A DNA stretch of 32,339 nucleotides from CAYYJM01 sp964471755. GTDB taxonomy: Bacteria; Planctomycetota; Planctomycetia; Gemmatales; Gemmataceae. The notes beneath the pieces are model-generated. The model saw only the letters and a program-made list of their open reading frames with translations. It did no database searches and was not told the DNA's origin. The stretch is taken from positions 1-32,339 of the forward strand of contig CAYYJM010000038.1 of assembly GCA_964471755.1 (NCBI GenBank). Reading direction: 5' to 3'. Below, one piece after another: positions 1-7,051 of the stretch. Each line of letters opens with the position of its first letter. The first letter of the stretch is position 1. The translations under genes were made by a program, and so were the position numbers.

Positions 1-984
1 CTGCGTGGTCATCCCACTGAAGTCGGCGGCGTCGGTGAACGCCGTCGGCATCCCCATCTTCGAGAGCGTTGGCTTGAGTCCGAACTCCGTCTCGATCTTG
101 AACTTTGGCAGCGCCACCTCGACCTTCACGTTCCGGGTAGCCTTGATCCAGCGCTCAAGGTTGGCCGGCGTCAGTTTCTGCTCGACGGCGGCCAGGCCAT
201 CCGCCTTCTTCGGCAGCAGGACGACCATCTCCAGTTCCTTGCCGGCATAAGGCATCTTCAACACCTGCACGTCGGCATCGGCTCCGTACGCGAACCGGGT
301 CGTCTGGTGCATCATCGGTACGTTCTTCGTCTTGACGCCGCCGAGCTGGAAGGCCTGGTCCCTGGTGCGGTCCTTCTTGAACTGACTCTGCCAGTCGCCC
401 TTGAAATAGATGGCGTTGGTCAGGACCAGCCGCGTGTCTGGATTCAAGACGCCCGGCTTGAGCAGGTCCTTGATTTTGTCGTTGGTTTTGTCCTCGACCC
501 AGTCGTTGATGGTGACGCGAGCCTTCTCGGTCGCGCCGACGAAGTCCACCTCCTTGAGGCCCGCGCCGTAGAACTTGTCGGTCGTGGTGAGGAAGTCCTT
601 GCTCCAGGGGTAATTCTTCTGACCCCACAGCGCGTTGGCGACGGCGAGTTGGTAGCCACGCTTCTTGTTGGTTTCGTCGTTGATCTGCGTGTTGAGAGCC
701 TGGAAGCCAGCGTTCAGCTTGTCGCGGTCGGGGAACGCCAGTACCTTCCGCATCTCGTCGGCGGTCGTCCCGCGAGCGCCGACGTAGGTCATGCCCAGCG
801 CCGACGAGATGCTGTACGGCGACAGGAACAGATTGCCCTTCTCGCCGCGCAGCTGGTCGTAGAGATCCAGCGCGAACTTCGTGTTGCCCTCGACGACGGG
901 TTCGACGGCCGGTTTCTCGGCGCGGACGGCGAGCGCACCGCCCAGTAGCAGACTCGTCAGGGTGAAGGCCAGCAGTCGCTTCAT
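1..984 (-). CDS. Serpin-family protease inhibitor, exported; C-terminus beyond the window
   Basis: Serpins inhibit serine or cysteine proteases by a suicide conformational change. The frame is open for 328 codons from ATG at 984 to the window edge, so the C-terminal part, with the reactive-centre loop, is missing. Serpin-fold stretches are clear: EGNTKFALDLYDQL, NLFLSPYSISSALGM, ANALWGQKNYPW, VLTNAIYFKGDW and DADVQVLKMPY. The N-terminus MKRLLAFTLTSLLLGGALA is a Sec-type signal peptide without a lipobox cysteine, so the protein is probably exported and soluble. A GGGAG ribosome site lies about 6 bases before the ATG. It follows a second, clearly homologous serpin on the same strand, with a likely terminator between them. 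The target protease cannot be inferred because the loop is not visible. Confidence 0.92.
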   Translation of the reverse strand, partial: MKRLLAFTLTSLLLGGALAVRAEKPAVEPVVEGNTKFALDLYDQLRGEKGNLFLSPYSISSALGMTYVGARGTTADEMRKVLAFPDRDKLNAGFQALNTQINDETNKKRGYQLAVANALWGQKNYPWSKDFLTTTDKFYGAGLKEVDFVGATEKARVTINDWVEDKTNDKIKDLLKPGVLNPDTRLVLTNAIYFKGDWQSQFKKDRTRDQAFQLGGVKTKNVPMMHQTTRFAYGADADVQVLKMPYAGKELEMVVLLPKKADGLAAVEQKLTPANLERWIKATRNVKVEVALPKFKIETEFGLKPTLSKMGMPTAFTDAADFSGMTTQ

Positions 985-1008
985 GAATTGCTCCCTGGCA
1001 AAATGACT

Positions 1009-1030
1009 GGCCCCGTGAAGATACGGGGCC
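1009..1030 (-). terminator. Hairpin terminator after the second serpin
   Basis: GGCCCCGT (1009-1016) and ACGGGGCC (1023-1030) form a perfect 8-bp stem with a 6-base loop. Read on the minus strand the stem is followed by a short T-rich run (CATTTTG). It lies about 40 bases after the stop of the serpin at 1071 and just before the next serpin start, so it may separate the two or act as an attenuator. Confidence 0.5.
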
Positions 1031-1070
1031 TCACTACTTCGACGAGATGCGACCAGGGATGGTTGGCCGC

Positions 1071-2310
1071 TCAGGGACGAGAAATCCGGCCGAGGAACAG
1101 GATCGTGCCATTCTTTCGGTCCCGGATCAGGAACAGGAACGGATGGTCGGCCGTGAAGACGACTGCCCCGGGCGCGGGGCGAGCGTGGTCCTTTGCGTGC
1201 GCGACGGTCGCTGCTGCGGCCACGGTTCCTTCCTCGTTGACCTCGACGAAGGCCCGGTGGATTATGCCACCCAGGACCAGGTTCGCCCGCTCGGACATGC
1301 CGGTAAAGTCCGCCCGGCCCGGGACGAAGGCGGCCTTCATCCCGAGACGCTCCAGGGCCGAATTCAGCTCGCTGGTACTCTCCATCCTGAAGCTCGGGAT
1401 GGTCAGGTGGACCTGCTTCACGCGGGCGGCCTGATCCCACTGACGGAGTTTCTCGACAGTGAGTGCTTTCTCGATATCGGCCAGGCCGTCCACCTTCTCC
1501 GGCAGGATGACGACCAGATCGAGCGGGGAACTCTTGTAGGGCATCCAGAGGACCTGAACGTCCTCGTCGGTGGCGTGCCTGAACTCATTCGCCTGATACA
1601 TCATCAGCGGAGCGTCGGAGTTCTCGGCGTCCAGCCGAAACCGTCCTTCGCGGGTGTTGCTCTTCTCGAATGCGTGGAGCCATTGCCCCTTGAAGTGGAC
1701 GGCGGTAACCAGCAACAGACGGATGTCCGGTGTCAGTGCGTCGGCCGCGAGCAGATCCTTGATGAGTCCGCCAGTACGCTCCCCGATCCAGCGGTTGACG
1801 GCCTGGCGAGCCGCCTCCGTCCCGTCGGCAAAATCGACCTCCTGAAGGCCGGCCTGGGAGTGACGTTCCGTCGCTTCGAGGAAATCCGGATTCCAGGGGT
1901 AGCCCTTTTGCCCCCAGAGTGAGGCGGCGAGGTTGAGCTGGTAGCTCTTCTGGTGAACGGCGGGAGCGAGCAATTCCCACGTCAGGCGACGGAAAGCAGG
2001 GCCGACATCTTCCGGGTAGCCGAGAACCTTCTTCATCTCGGCGGCCGTCTCGCCTCGGGCACCACCGTACNNNNNNNNNNGCCATCGCCAGACCGGACGA
2101 GACGCTGAAAGGGGAAATAATCAGATTGCCCTTCGCGTCACGCAGTTGCTTGAACAGGTAGATGGCGAACTTCGAGTTCCCCTCGACGAGGCTTTCAAGC
2201 GAGACCTTCTCGGGTTCCGGACCCGGGTCCACGGGGTGGAGCAGACTGGTGGGTTGTGAACTGCACGACGCCAGCAACAGCAGCGCGAACAGCAGGTAGA
2301 GGGTGCGCAT
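1071..2310 (-). CDS. Serpin-family protease inhibitor, lipoprotein (interrupted by an N-run)
   Basis: The N-terminus MRTLYLLFALLLLASCSS has a lipobox (LASC, Cys16), so the serpin is predicted to be lipid-anchored. The gene is split by ten Ns at 2071-2080. With the Ns deleted, the halves join as SGLAM-AYGGARGETAAEM, matching the neighbouring serpin (ALGMTYVGARGTTADEM) without a gap and giving 409 residues, normal for a serpin. The hinge EEGTVAAAA (about residues 356-364) has the small-residue pattern of inhibitory serpins, so this one probably inhibits a protease. By hinge counting, P1 falls near His in KDHARP, but the loop is a few residues longer than in alpha-1-antitrypsin, so the nearby Arg is also a candidate. 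The target protease is unknown. A GGAGA site precedes the ATG. Confidence 0.93.
2071..2080. other. Assembly gap placeholder (10 N) inside a serpin gene
   Basis: Ten Ns. On the minus strand the flanks are ATGGC and GTACGG. Joined directly they read ATG-GCG-TAC-GGT (M-A-Y-G), in frame with both halves of the serpin and matching the paralogue. The true missing length is probably zero. Confidence 0.95.
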
Positions 2311-2377
2311 TGATCAAGTCTCCAGACCGCGAAACGGCCAGGTCACGAACCAGAACTGCTCCGTCATCGTATCACCT

Positions 2378-3335
2378 TCAGTTGCAGTCCGCGAGGAGCG
2401 ACTCGGCGAGTTCTTCCAGGTAGAACAGCCGGCCCGGCAGCGTCGGCATGAAACTCGACGGAATCCACGGCGTCGGCTCGTGCAGCAACGTCATCCGCAG
2501 GGACAGGCCCTGCCACTGCATGCCGCGACCGAAGATGCCGTCCGCACCGCCGATGATCCGATCGGAGGCCAGAAACAGACCGGGGCCGACCGTGTTGGCC
2601 CAGGCCGGCACGAGCGTCGTCCGACTGCGGAAACTCGTCAGGGCGTTCTGCTCGATCGTCAGCGGATGGAGCCGCGCTCCCAGACGGTGCGTCTGGGCCT
2701 TCCAGTCGTCCACGCTGGCATACTCGGCGGCGAAGTGCGGCTCCCAGAAGGCGATGTGGCAGACCCGGCCGATGCCGAAGACGGTCACCAGCTTCGCCCC
2801 CTGCTTGCGCAGGTCGGTGATCTGTTGGCCGTAGGTCGGTAACTCGTCCTTGAGTGCGAAGTGCCGCTGCGCGCGCGGGACGGTGCGACCGCCCAGCGGC
2901 CCGTAGAAGGCCTGCTCCATGGCGTTCTGGAAGCCGCCGGGCTGGTCCGGCGGCAGGGTGTTGCCCTCACGGTCGGACCACTCGTCCATGTTGAAGCCGT
3001 GGACGTGGTCGCACGGGACGCCCCACTCGTTGAGGAAGAAGACCGTCCAGCGGTACATGCCCATCGGACCGACGGGCAGGATGAAGACGATCTGCCGGCC
3101 GGCCTGGCGAGCCAGCAGGATCTCGCGAGCGATCTCGTGGCCGAGGAAGGTATCGAAGTCGGCGACCGTGCGGCAGGGATACGGCTGGAAGTCGACATGC
3201 CACCAGGACTGGCGAGCGANNNNNNNNNNCCTCGGGACCGCCGAGCGCGGCGAGACGATCGATCCGGGCCAGGTCCCAGCCACGCGGCAGGAAACCGTCC
3301 ATCATTGAGCCGGGGAGAGTGCTGAGCAGGTCCAT
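2378..3335 (-). CDS. Glucosamine-6-phosphate deaminase/isomerase-like protein (interrupted by an N-run)
   Basis: This belongs to the NagB/6-phosphogluconolactonase-type sugar-phosphate isomerase superfamily. Two NagB motifs are visible: FNMDEW (residues about 111-116, containing the general-base Asp of E. coli NagB) and GIGRVCHIAFWEP (about 184-196, matching GxGxDGHIAFNEP). In the second motif the catalytic-loop Asp (E. coli Asp141) is Val and the following Gly is Cys, while the His and Glu remain. It may therefore act on another substrate or be impaired. Ten Ns at 3220-3229 split the gene; removing them joins GGPE-VARQSWW in frame and gives 315 residues, slightly longer than classical NagB (about 266). 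I chose the ATG at 3335 because the frame is continuous from it and a CGAGG site precedes it. It lies 67 bases upstream of the serpin on the same strand and may be co-transcribed. Confidence 0.75.
3220..3229. other. Assembly gap placeholder (10 N) in the NagB-like gene
   Basis: Ten Ns. Deleting them leaves a continuous frame through GGPE-VARQSWW; keeping them shifts the frame. The flanking sequences probably abut. Confidence 0.93.
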
Positions 3336-3415
3336 GAGGGCCTCGAAGGTTCGGGACAGGGATGGTTCAGGGTCAAGAAAGCTGGTCGATGGGTGCGGGT
3401 CAACAGAAAAGCATG

Positions 3416-3503
3416 CCGGTCTTCATTTAGCCGCCGGCTTGCCGGCGGGTATTCGCGACGAAGACGAAGACCGCCGGCAAGCCGGCGGCTAAATGAAGAC
3501 CGG
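3416..3503. repeat. Nested palindromic (REP-like) inverted repeat
   Basis: Arms 3416-3448 and 3471-3503 are perfect 33-bp inverted repeats around a 22-base spacer. Each arm contains its own palindrome, CCGCCGGC-TT-GCCGGCGG. The element sits in the divergent intergenic region (3336-3618) between the NagB-like gene and the DUF6263-like gene. A degenerate copy lies at 30259-30316, also between divergent genes. It resembles REP/BIME elements: no coding potential and strong fold-back. It could act in transcript ends, supercoiling or nucleoid binding, or be a small non-autonomous mobile repeat; the sequence does not decide. Confidence 0.85.
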
Positions 3504-3519
3504 AAAACCGTCGCCTCCC

Positions 3520-3548
3520 TTGCTTCCCCACCGGGGATGGCGTACAAC
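3520..3548 (+). promoter_or_regulatory. Possible sigma-70-type promoter of the DUF6263-like gene
   Basis: TTGCTT (3520-3525) and TACAAC (3543-3548) are separated by 17 bases. Transcription would start near 3555, leaving a leader of about 65 bases before the ATG at 3619. It lies just downstream of the palindromic repeat. This is a sequence match only. Confidence 0.4.
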
Positions 3549-3618
3549 GAGTGGATCGTTCGTGGGGATGGAAAACGCGCTCGCCCGGCGAGCCGTCATA
3601 TGCTGGAGGCCAAGCGGT

Positions 3619-4578
3619 ATGAACTGTCTGCGTCTGGTGCCTTTGTTCGCTCTCCTCCTGGCGGTGGTGCCGCAGCTCGACGTGCGCGGCCAGGACAAGG
3701 GCGTGCTCCTGAAGTGGAAGTTCGAGAAAGATAAGTCGTTCTTCCAGAAGATGACCACCGAAACCAAGCAGACGATGAAGATCGCCAGCGCGGATTTCAA
3801 TCAGACCCAGAAGCAAACCTTCTACTTCCAGTGGACGCCGACCAAGGTCGAGGACAAGTCTGTCGTCCTGACCCAGAAGATCATCGGCGTGCAGATGGAC
3901 ATCGATATCGGTGGTCAGAAGATCACCTTCGACTCGACCAAGCCCAAGCAGCCGAACAACAATCTGAACGACTTCTTCAGCGCCCTGAAGGACTCGGAAT
4001 TCACCATCACGCTCAACACCGAGAAGATGGAAGTGACCAAGGTCGATGGCCGCCAGGCATTCATCGACAAGCTGGTCAAGACGAACCCGCAGATGAAGCC
4101 GTTGCTGGAGCAGATCCTCAGTGAGCAGGCCATGAAGGAGATGGCCGAGCCGGCCTTCGCCGTGGTGCCGGGCAAGGAAGTCAAGAAGGGCGACACCTGG
4201 AAGCGCGAAAGCAAGCTCGACATGGGCCCGATCGGCAAGTTCGAGAACAGCTACACCTACACCTACGAAGGCCCGGTCGAGAAGGACAAGCAGGAGAAGA
4301 TCAAGATCGATAGCGTCCTCAAGTTCGTCGCTCCGGTCGATCAGGGCGGCGTCGGCGGTCTGCCGTTCAAGATCAAGCAGGCCGACCTGAAGAGCAGCAC
4401 CGCTGGTGGCATCGCTCTGTTCAATCCGGCCGCCGGTCGCCTGGACAAGTCCGAGATCAAGGTGGACCTGAAGGGCAACCTGCAAATCGAGATCGGCGGT
4501 CAGACGACGCTCGTCGATCTGACGCAAACGCAGAGCAGCACGATCGAGACGACGGACACCGACCCGCTGCCGAAGTAA
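3619..4578 (+). CDS. Secreted DUF6263-like protein of unknown function
   Basis: The protein has 319 residues. I chose the ATG at 3619 because a GGAGG site lies 9 bases upstream and the N-terminus then reads as a signal peptide (MNCLRLVPLFALLLAVVP, with cleavage probably near DVRGQ). The frame stays open upstream to 3493, but that stretch includes the repeat end and the promoter. The mature part starts LLKWKFEKDKSFFQKM and is rich in Lys, Thr and beta-strand-like segments (VVLTQKIIGVQMDIDIGGQKITFDS). PGKEVKKGDTW is a pattern I associate with the planctomycete/Bacteroidetes DUF6263 family. No catalytic motif or membrane segment is visible beyond the signal. It probably acts outside the cytoplasm. 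The family name is from memory and moderately sure; the function is unknown. Confidence 0.85.
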   Translation: MNCLRLVPLFALLLAVVPQLDVRGQDKGVLLKWKFEKDKSFFQKMTTETKQTMKIASADFNQTQKQTFYFQWTPTKVEDKSVVLTQKIIGVQMDIDIGGQKITFDSTKPKQPNNNLNDFFSALKDSEFTITLNTEKMEVTKVDGRQAFIDKLVKTNPQMKPLLEQILSEQAMKEMAEPAFAVVPGKEVKKGDTWKRESKLDMGPIGKFENSYTYTYEGPVEKDKQEKIKIDSVLKFVAPVDQGGVGGLPFKIKQADLKSSTAGGIALFNPAAGRLDKSEIKVDLKGNLQIEIGGQTTLVDLTQTQSSTIETTDTDPLPK

Positions 4579-4598
4579 CGAGTGGGTAAATGGCATCG

Positions 4599-4639
4599 AC
4601 CGGGCCGGTTGTGGGGTCACACCCCATGCCCGGCCCGGT
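4599..4639 (+). terminator. Nested hairpin terminator after the DUF6263-like gene
   Basis: ACCGGGCCGG (4599-4608) pairs perfectly with CCGGCCCGGT (4630-4639). Inside, TGGGGT (4612-4617) pairs with ACCCCA (4621-4626) around a 3-base loop. The stem starts 20 bases after the stop and is followed by TCGTTTTCC, a short U-tract, which fits intrinsic termination. Confidence 0.65.
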
Positions 4640-4725
4640 TCGTTTTCCGGCTGCCCTGGACGCGAATCGCACGGAGAGCCGATCCGTGACGAATGGCCCG
4701 CCGAGTCAGCCAGGGAGGGACGATC

Positions 4726-5646
4726 GTGACAAGCGGCATCCGCGACGACCTGGAAGCGTTTCGCAACTACATCCGCACGGAACGAGGCCTGGCGGCGAAC
4801 ACCCTGCTCGCCTATGGCCGCGATCTCGAACGCTTCGTCGGCTGGGTCCTGGCCGGCGGGCTGAAGTCGTACCTCAACCCCACGCTGCGCGAACTGGCCA
4901 ACTACGTCGAGTTCATGCGCGGTGAGGGGCTCAGCCCACGCAGCCAGAGCCGACACCTGGTCGCGCTGAAGATGTTCTACCGCTTCCTTCGCCTGGAGGA
5001 GCGAACAACGCAGAACGCGACGGAACTGCTCAGTTCCCCGTCTCTGTGGGATCGCATTCCGCAGGTGCTATCGACCGACGCGGTGACGAAACTCCTGGCG
5101 GCACCGACGCCGCTCGATCGTCTCTTCCTGCGGGATCGGGCCCTGCTCGAGGTGCTATACGCGACCGGCAGTCGAGCCAGCGAGGTCGTCGGATTGCAGA
5201 TGGCCGAGGTCTACCTCGACTCGGCTTTCTGCAAGTGCTTCGGCAAGGGGAGCAAGCAGCGGATCGTGCCGCTGGGCCAACCGGCCATCCTGGCGGTTCG
5301 TGAGTATCTGGCGGGCCTCCGGCCGCGTCTGCTCCAGGGCGTCCCGGATTGTCCCTGGGTCTTCGTCAGCCGTGGAGGCCGACCCCTGACGCGGGAGGCA
5401 CTCTGGGTGGTGGTCAAGAAGTACGCCCGGCGAGCGGGATTACCGCCTCGAGTGAGTCCGCACACGCTGCGGCACAGTTTCGCGACGCACCTGCTCGAAC
5501 GCGGTGCAGACCTGCGAACGGTGCAAGAACTGCTGGGCCACAGCAACATCCAGACGACGCAACGCTACACGCACATCGACCGGGAGCGGTTGCGGTCGAT
5601 CCATCGGCAGTTTCATCCACGCGGCGGCGAAGAAGCAACGGGATGA
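4726..5646 (+). CDS. xerD: Tyrosine site-specific recombinase, XerD type
   Basis: Xer recombinases resolve chromosome dimers at dif during division. All catalytic residues are visible. Numbered from the upstream ATG at 4693 they are Arg161 (ATGSRASEVVGL), Lys185 (GKGSKQRIVPLG), His257 and Arg260 (HTLRHSFATHLLERG), His283 (LGHSN) and the nucleophile Tyr292 (TTQRYTHI). An N-terminal SAM-like domain (GLAANTLLAYGRDLERF) precedes the catalytic domain, and the tail RLRSIHRQFHPR is XerD-like. I prefer the GTG at 4726: GGGAGG lies 7 bases upstream and the resulting 306-residue protein matches E. coli XerD at its N-terminus. The in-frame ATG at 4693 would add 11 residues. No phage genes or att-like repeats surround it, so a chromosomal Xer role is likelier than an integrase. 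XerC cannot be fully excluded. Confidence 0.92.
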   Translation: MTSGIRDDLEAFRNYIRTERGLAANTLLAYGRDLERFVGWVLAGGLKSYLNPTLRELANYVEFMRGEGLSPRSQSRHLVALKMFYRFLRLEERTTQNATELLSSPSLWDRIPQVLSTDAVTKLLAAPTPLDRLFLRDRALLEVLYATGSRASEVVGLQMAEVYLDSAFCKCFGKGSKQRIVPLGQPAILAVREYLAGLRPRLLQGVPDCPWVFVSRGGRPLTREALWVVVKKYARRAGLPPRVSPHTLRHSFATHLLERGADLRTVQELLGHSNIQTTQRYTHIDRERLRSIHRQFHPRGGEEATG

Positions 5647-5648
5647 GC

Positions 5649-5671
5649 GGAGCCCGCAGCGCAAGCAAGGG
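5649..5671 (+). repeat. Short interspersed repeat directly after a stop codon (copy 1)
   Basis: The core AGCCCGCAGCGCAAGCAAGG begins 3 bases after the xerD stop. A 23-base copy with only two differences follows the uvrC stop at 31761-31783 in the same orientation. It resembles the widespread planctomycete repeat of the form GCCCG-GCGCAAGC-AGGG. It is not self-complementary enough to be an obvious terminator. Confidence 0.7.
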
Positions 5672-5711
5672 AACCACACCCAAGGTTGCGCCACAGGTCC
5701 TGAGGATGCCC

Positions 5712-6866
5712 TTACCACTTGATACCGAACTGGCTCAACGGTAGTGGTCGGGGAGCCTTGTCGGTCGGGCTGAGGCGAACCGGACTGAGCGTGAGCATGT
5801 TCGTGCTGATCCAGAAGGCCGGGTACTTGTCAAACTCTCGGGTCTTGACCTCGACCAGGGGCCGATTCTGGAAGACGTCGTTGAGGTAGTCCTTGATGAT
5901 CCAGTCCTGCGTTCTGAACTCGGGAGCGAGCAACTGGCTGCCGCTCAGCTTGGTCGCCACGCCATGTTCCCGGAACAGTTCAAAGCCCTTGTTCGGCTTG
6001 CCATTCGACCGATAATTCGGGTCGATCTTCTTCAGCAAGGCCTGAGCGATGGCCGGGTCGCCCTTGTCCTCCTTGCCGTAGACGAACGCGAGCGGAACCT
6101 TCTGCTCCTTGCCAATCTCCTCGATCCAGCTGATCAGCGGCACCGAGAGTCCGCCGATGGTCGGACTGATGGAGAGGAAGATACCCGCGGCGAAGTCCTT
6201 GCCGGCCGGTTCACGCATATCGAAGGCGTTGATCGGCAGTCGGTTGGCGGCGGGTACCGTCACCACCGGGTTGAACGGAATGGCCTGGCGACGCTTGAAC
6301 TCGCTGGCCATCCACAGGGCTCCGAGGGTCGCCCCCTGACCGGCACCAATGACGACGATGTTCGACGTGTTCACCTCGCCACTGTCATTCAGACGATCGA
6401 GGAACGCTCGCACGGCGGCGATGTCGTTGACGAGGTAGGCGTAATAGCGTTGGTCAAACTCGGAGTGCGAGATCGTTTCAGGGAAGCGATCCTTCGCGGT
6501 CTTGCGGATGTAGCGGGTGTTGTAGGGGAACTCGGCGGACCAGAACTTTTCTTTTTCCACGCCGGTACTCTCGCCGTGGCCACGGAAGTCGAAGGTGACG
6601 ACATTGTGGCCGGCCTTCTGAATCGTCTCGGCGATCCCCTTCCAGCCCTTGTTGGCGTCGCCGCCTTGCTTGTCGAAGTGATGCAGCAGCAGGACGGTCA
6701 CGCCATCCTTGCCCTTGTTGCCGCGATAATAATTGACCTTGAGTTTGACGCCATCGATGGTATCGATGGTGTAGGTCTTGGAGTCGGCTTGCGAGGGCTG
6801 CGGTTGCATCAGGCAGATCAGCACCAGCAGACCCAGTGCAACGCGGTTGATTCTCAGGAACTGCAT
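5712..6866 (-). CDS. Exported alpha/beta-hydrolase-fold protein lacking the nucleophile serine
   Basis: The protein has 384 residues from the ATG at 6866, which has a GGAGG site 7 bases upstream; the longer frame to 6905 would start at the predicted transcription start. The N-terminus MQFLRINRVALGLLVLICLM is a signal peptide, with cleavage near SQA-DS. Hydrolase-fold landmarks are present: VTVLLLHHF (oxyanion strand and turn), GHNVVTFDFRGHGEST (residues 87-101) and the nucleophile elbow IVVIGAGQGATLGALW (about 170-185). The elbow reads G-A-G-Q-G instead of G-x-S-x-G, so the expected Ser is Gly176. LAFVYGKEDKGDP is where the acid residue normally sits. It is probably a non-catalytic member or one using different chemistry, exported beyond the cytoplasmic membrane. 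The substrate is unknown. It is divergent from the acyl-CoA synthetase. Confidence 0.87.
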   Translation of the reverse strand: MQFLRINRVALGLLVLICLMQPQPSQADSKTYTIDTIDGVKLKVNYYRGNKGKDGVTVLLLHHFDKQGGDANKGWKGIAETIQKAGHNVVTFDFRGHGESTGVEKEKFWSAEFPYNTRYIRKTAKDRFPETISHSEFDQRYYAYLVNDIAAVRAFLDRLNDSGEVNTSNIVVIGAGQGATLGALWMASEFKRRQAIPFNPVVTVPAANRLPINAFDMREPAGKDFAAGIFLSISPTIGGLSVPLISWIEEIGKEQKVPLAFVYGKEDKGDPAIAQALLKKIDPNYRSNGKPNKGFELFREHGVATKLSGSQLLAPEFRTQDWIIKDYLNDVFQNRPLVEVKTREFDKYPAFWISTNMLTLSPVRLSPTDKAPRPLPLSQFGIKW

Positions 6867-6912
6867 CACGACACCTCCGGCTCGATTTGCGCGTGGAGCC
6901 ACCATTCATTCG

Positions 6913-6941
6913 ATGATAAGCCGGTGTGTGCGACCGGTCAA
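6913..6941 (-). promoter_or_regulatory. Sigma-70-type promoter for the alpha/beta hydrolase-like gene
   Basis: On the minus strand TTGACC (6941-6936) and TATCAT (6918-6913) are separated by exactly 17 bases. Transcription would begin near 6906, leaving a leader of about 40 bases to the ATG at 6866. This supports that start over the longer frame. Confidence 0.55.
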
Positions 6942-7051
6942 GCAATCGCGTCGGCGGAACGCTCCATTCTTCCGTACGTCGGGAAAAGCCTGGCGGTTAG
7001 TCGGTTCGGTCAGAATAATGCCGGGAAGGGCGAATCGATCTGGAGGCCGCG

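Noticed and set aside
3427..4956. Minus-strand open frame of about 509 codons
   Set aside because: It is antisense to the DUF6263-like gene, crosses its terminator and the repeat, and encodes no recognisable domain, while the plus strand has signal peptide, ribosome site, promoter and terminator.
4693..5646. Phage or integrative-element integrase
   Set aside because: No phage genes, tRNA target or att-like direct repeats are near, and the protein size and tail fit a chromosomal XerD. No dif-like site was seen either.
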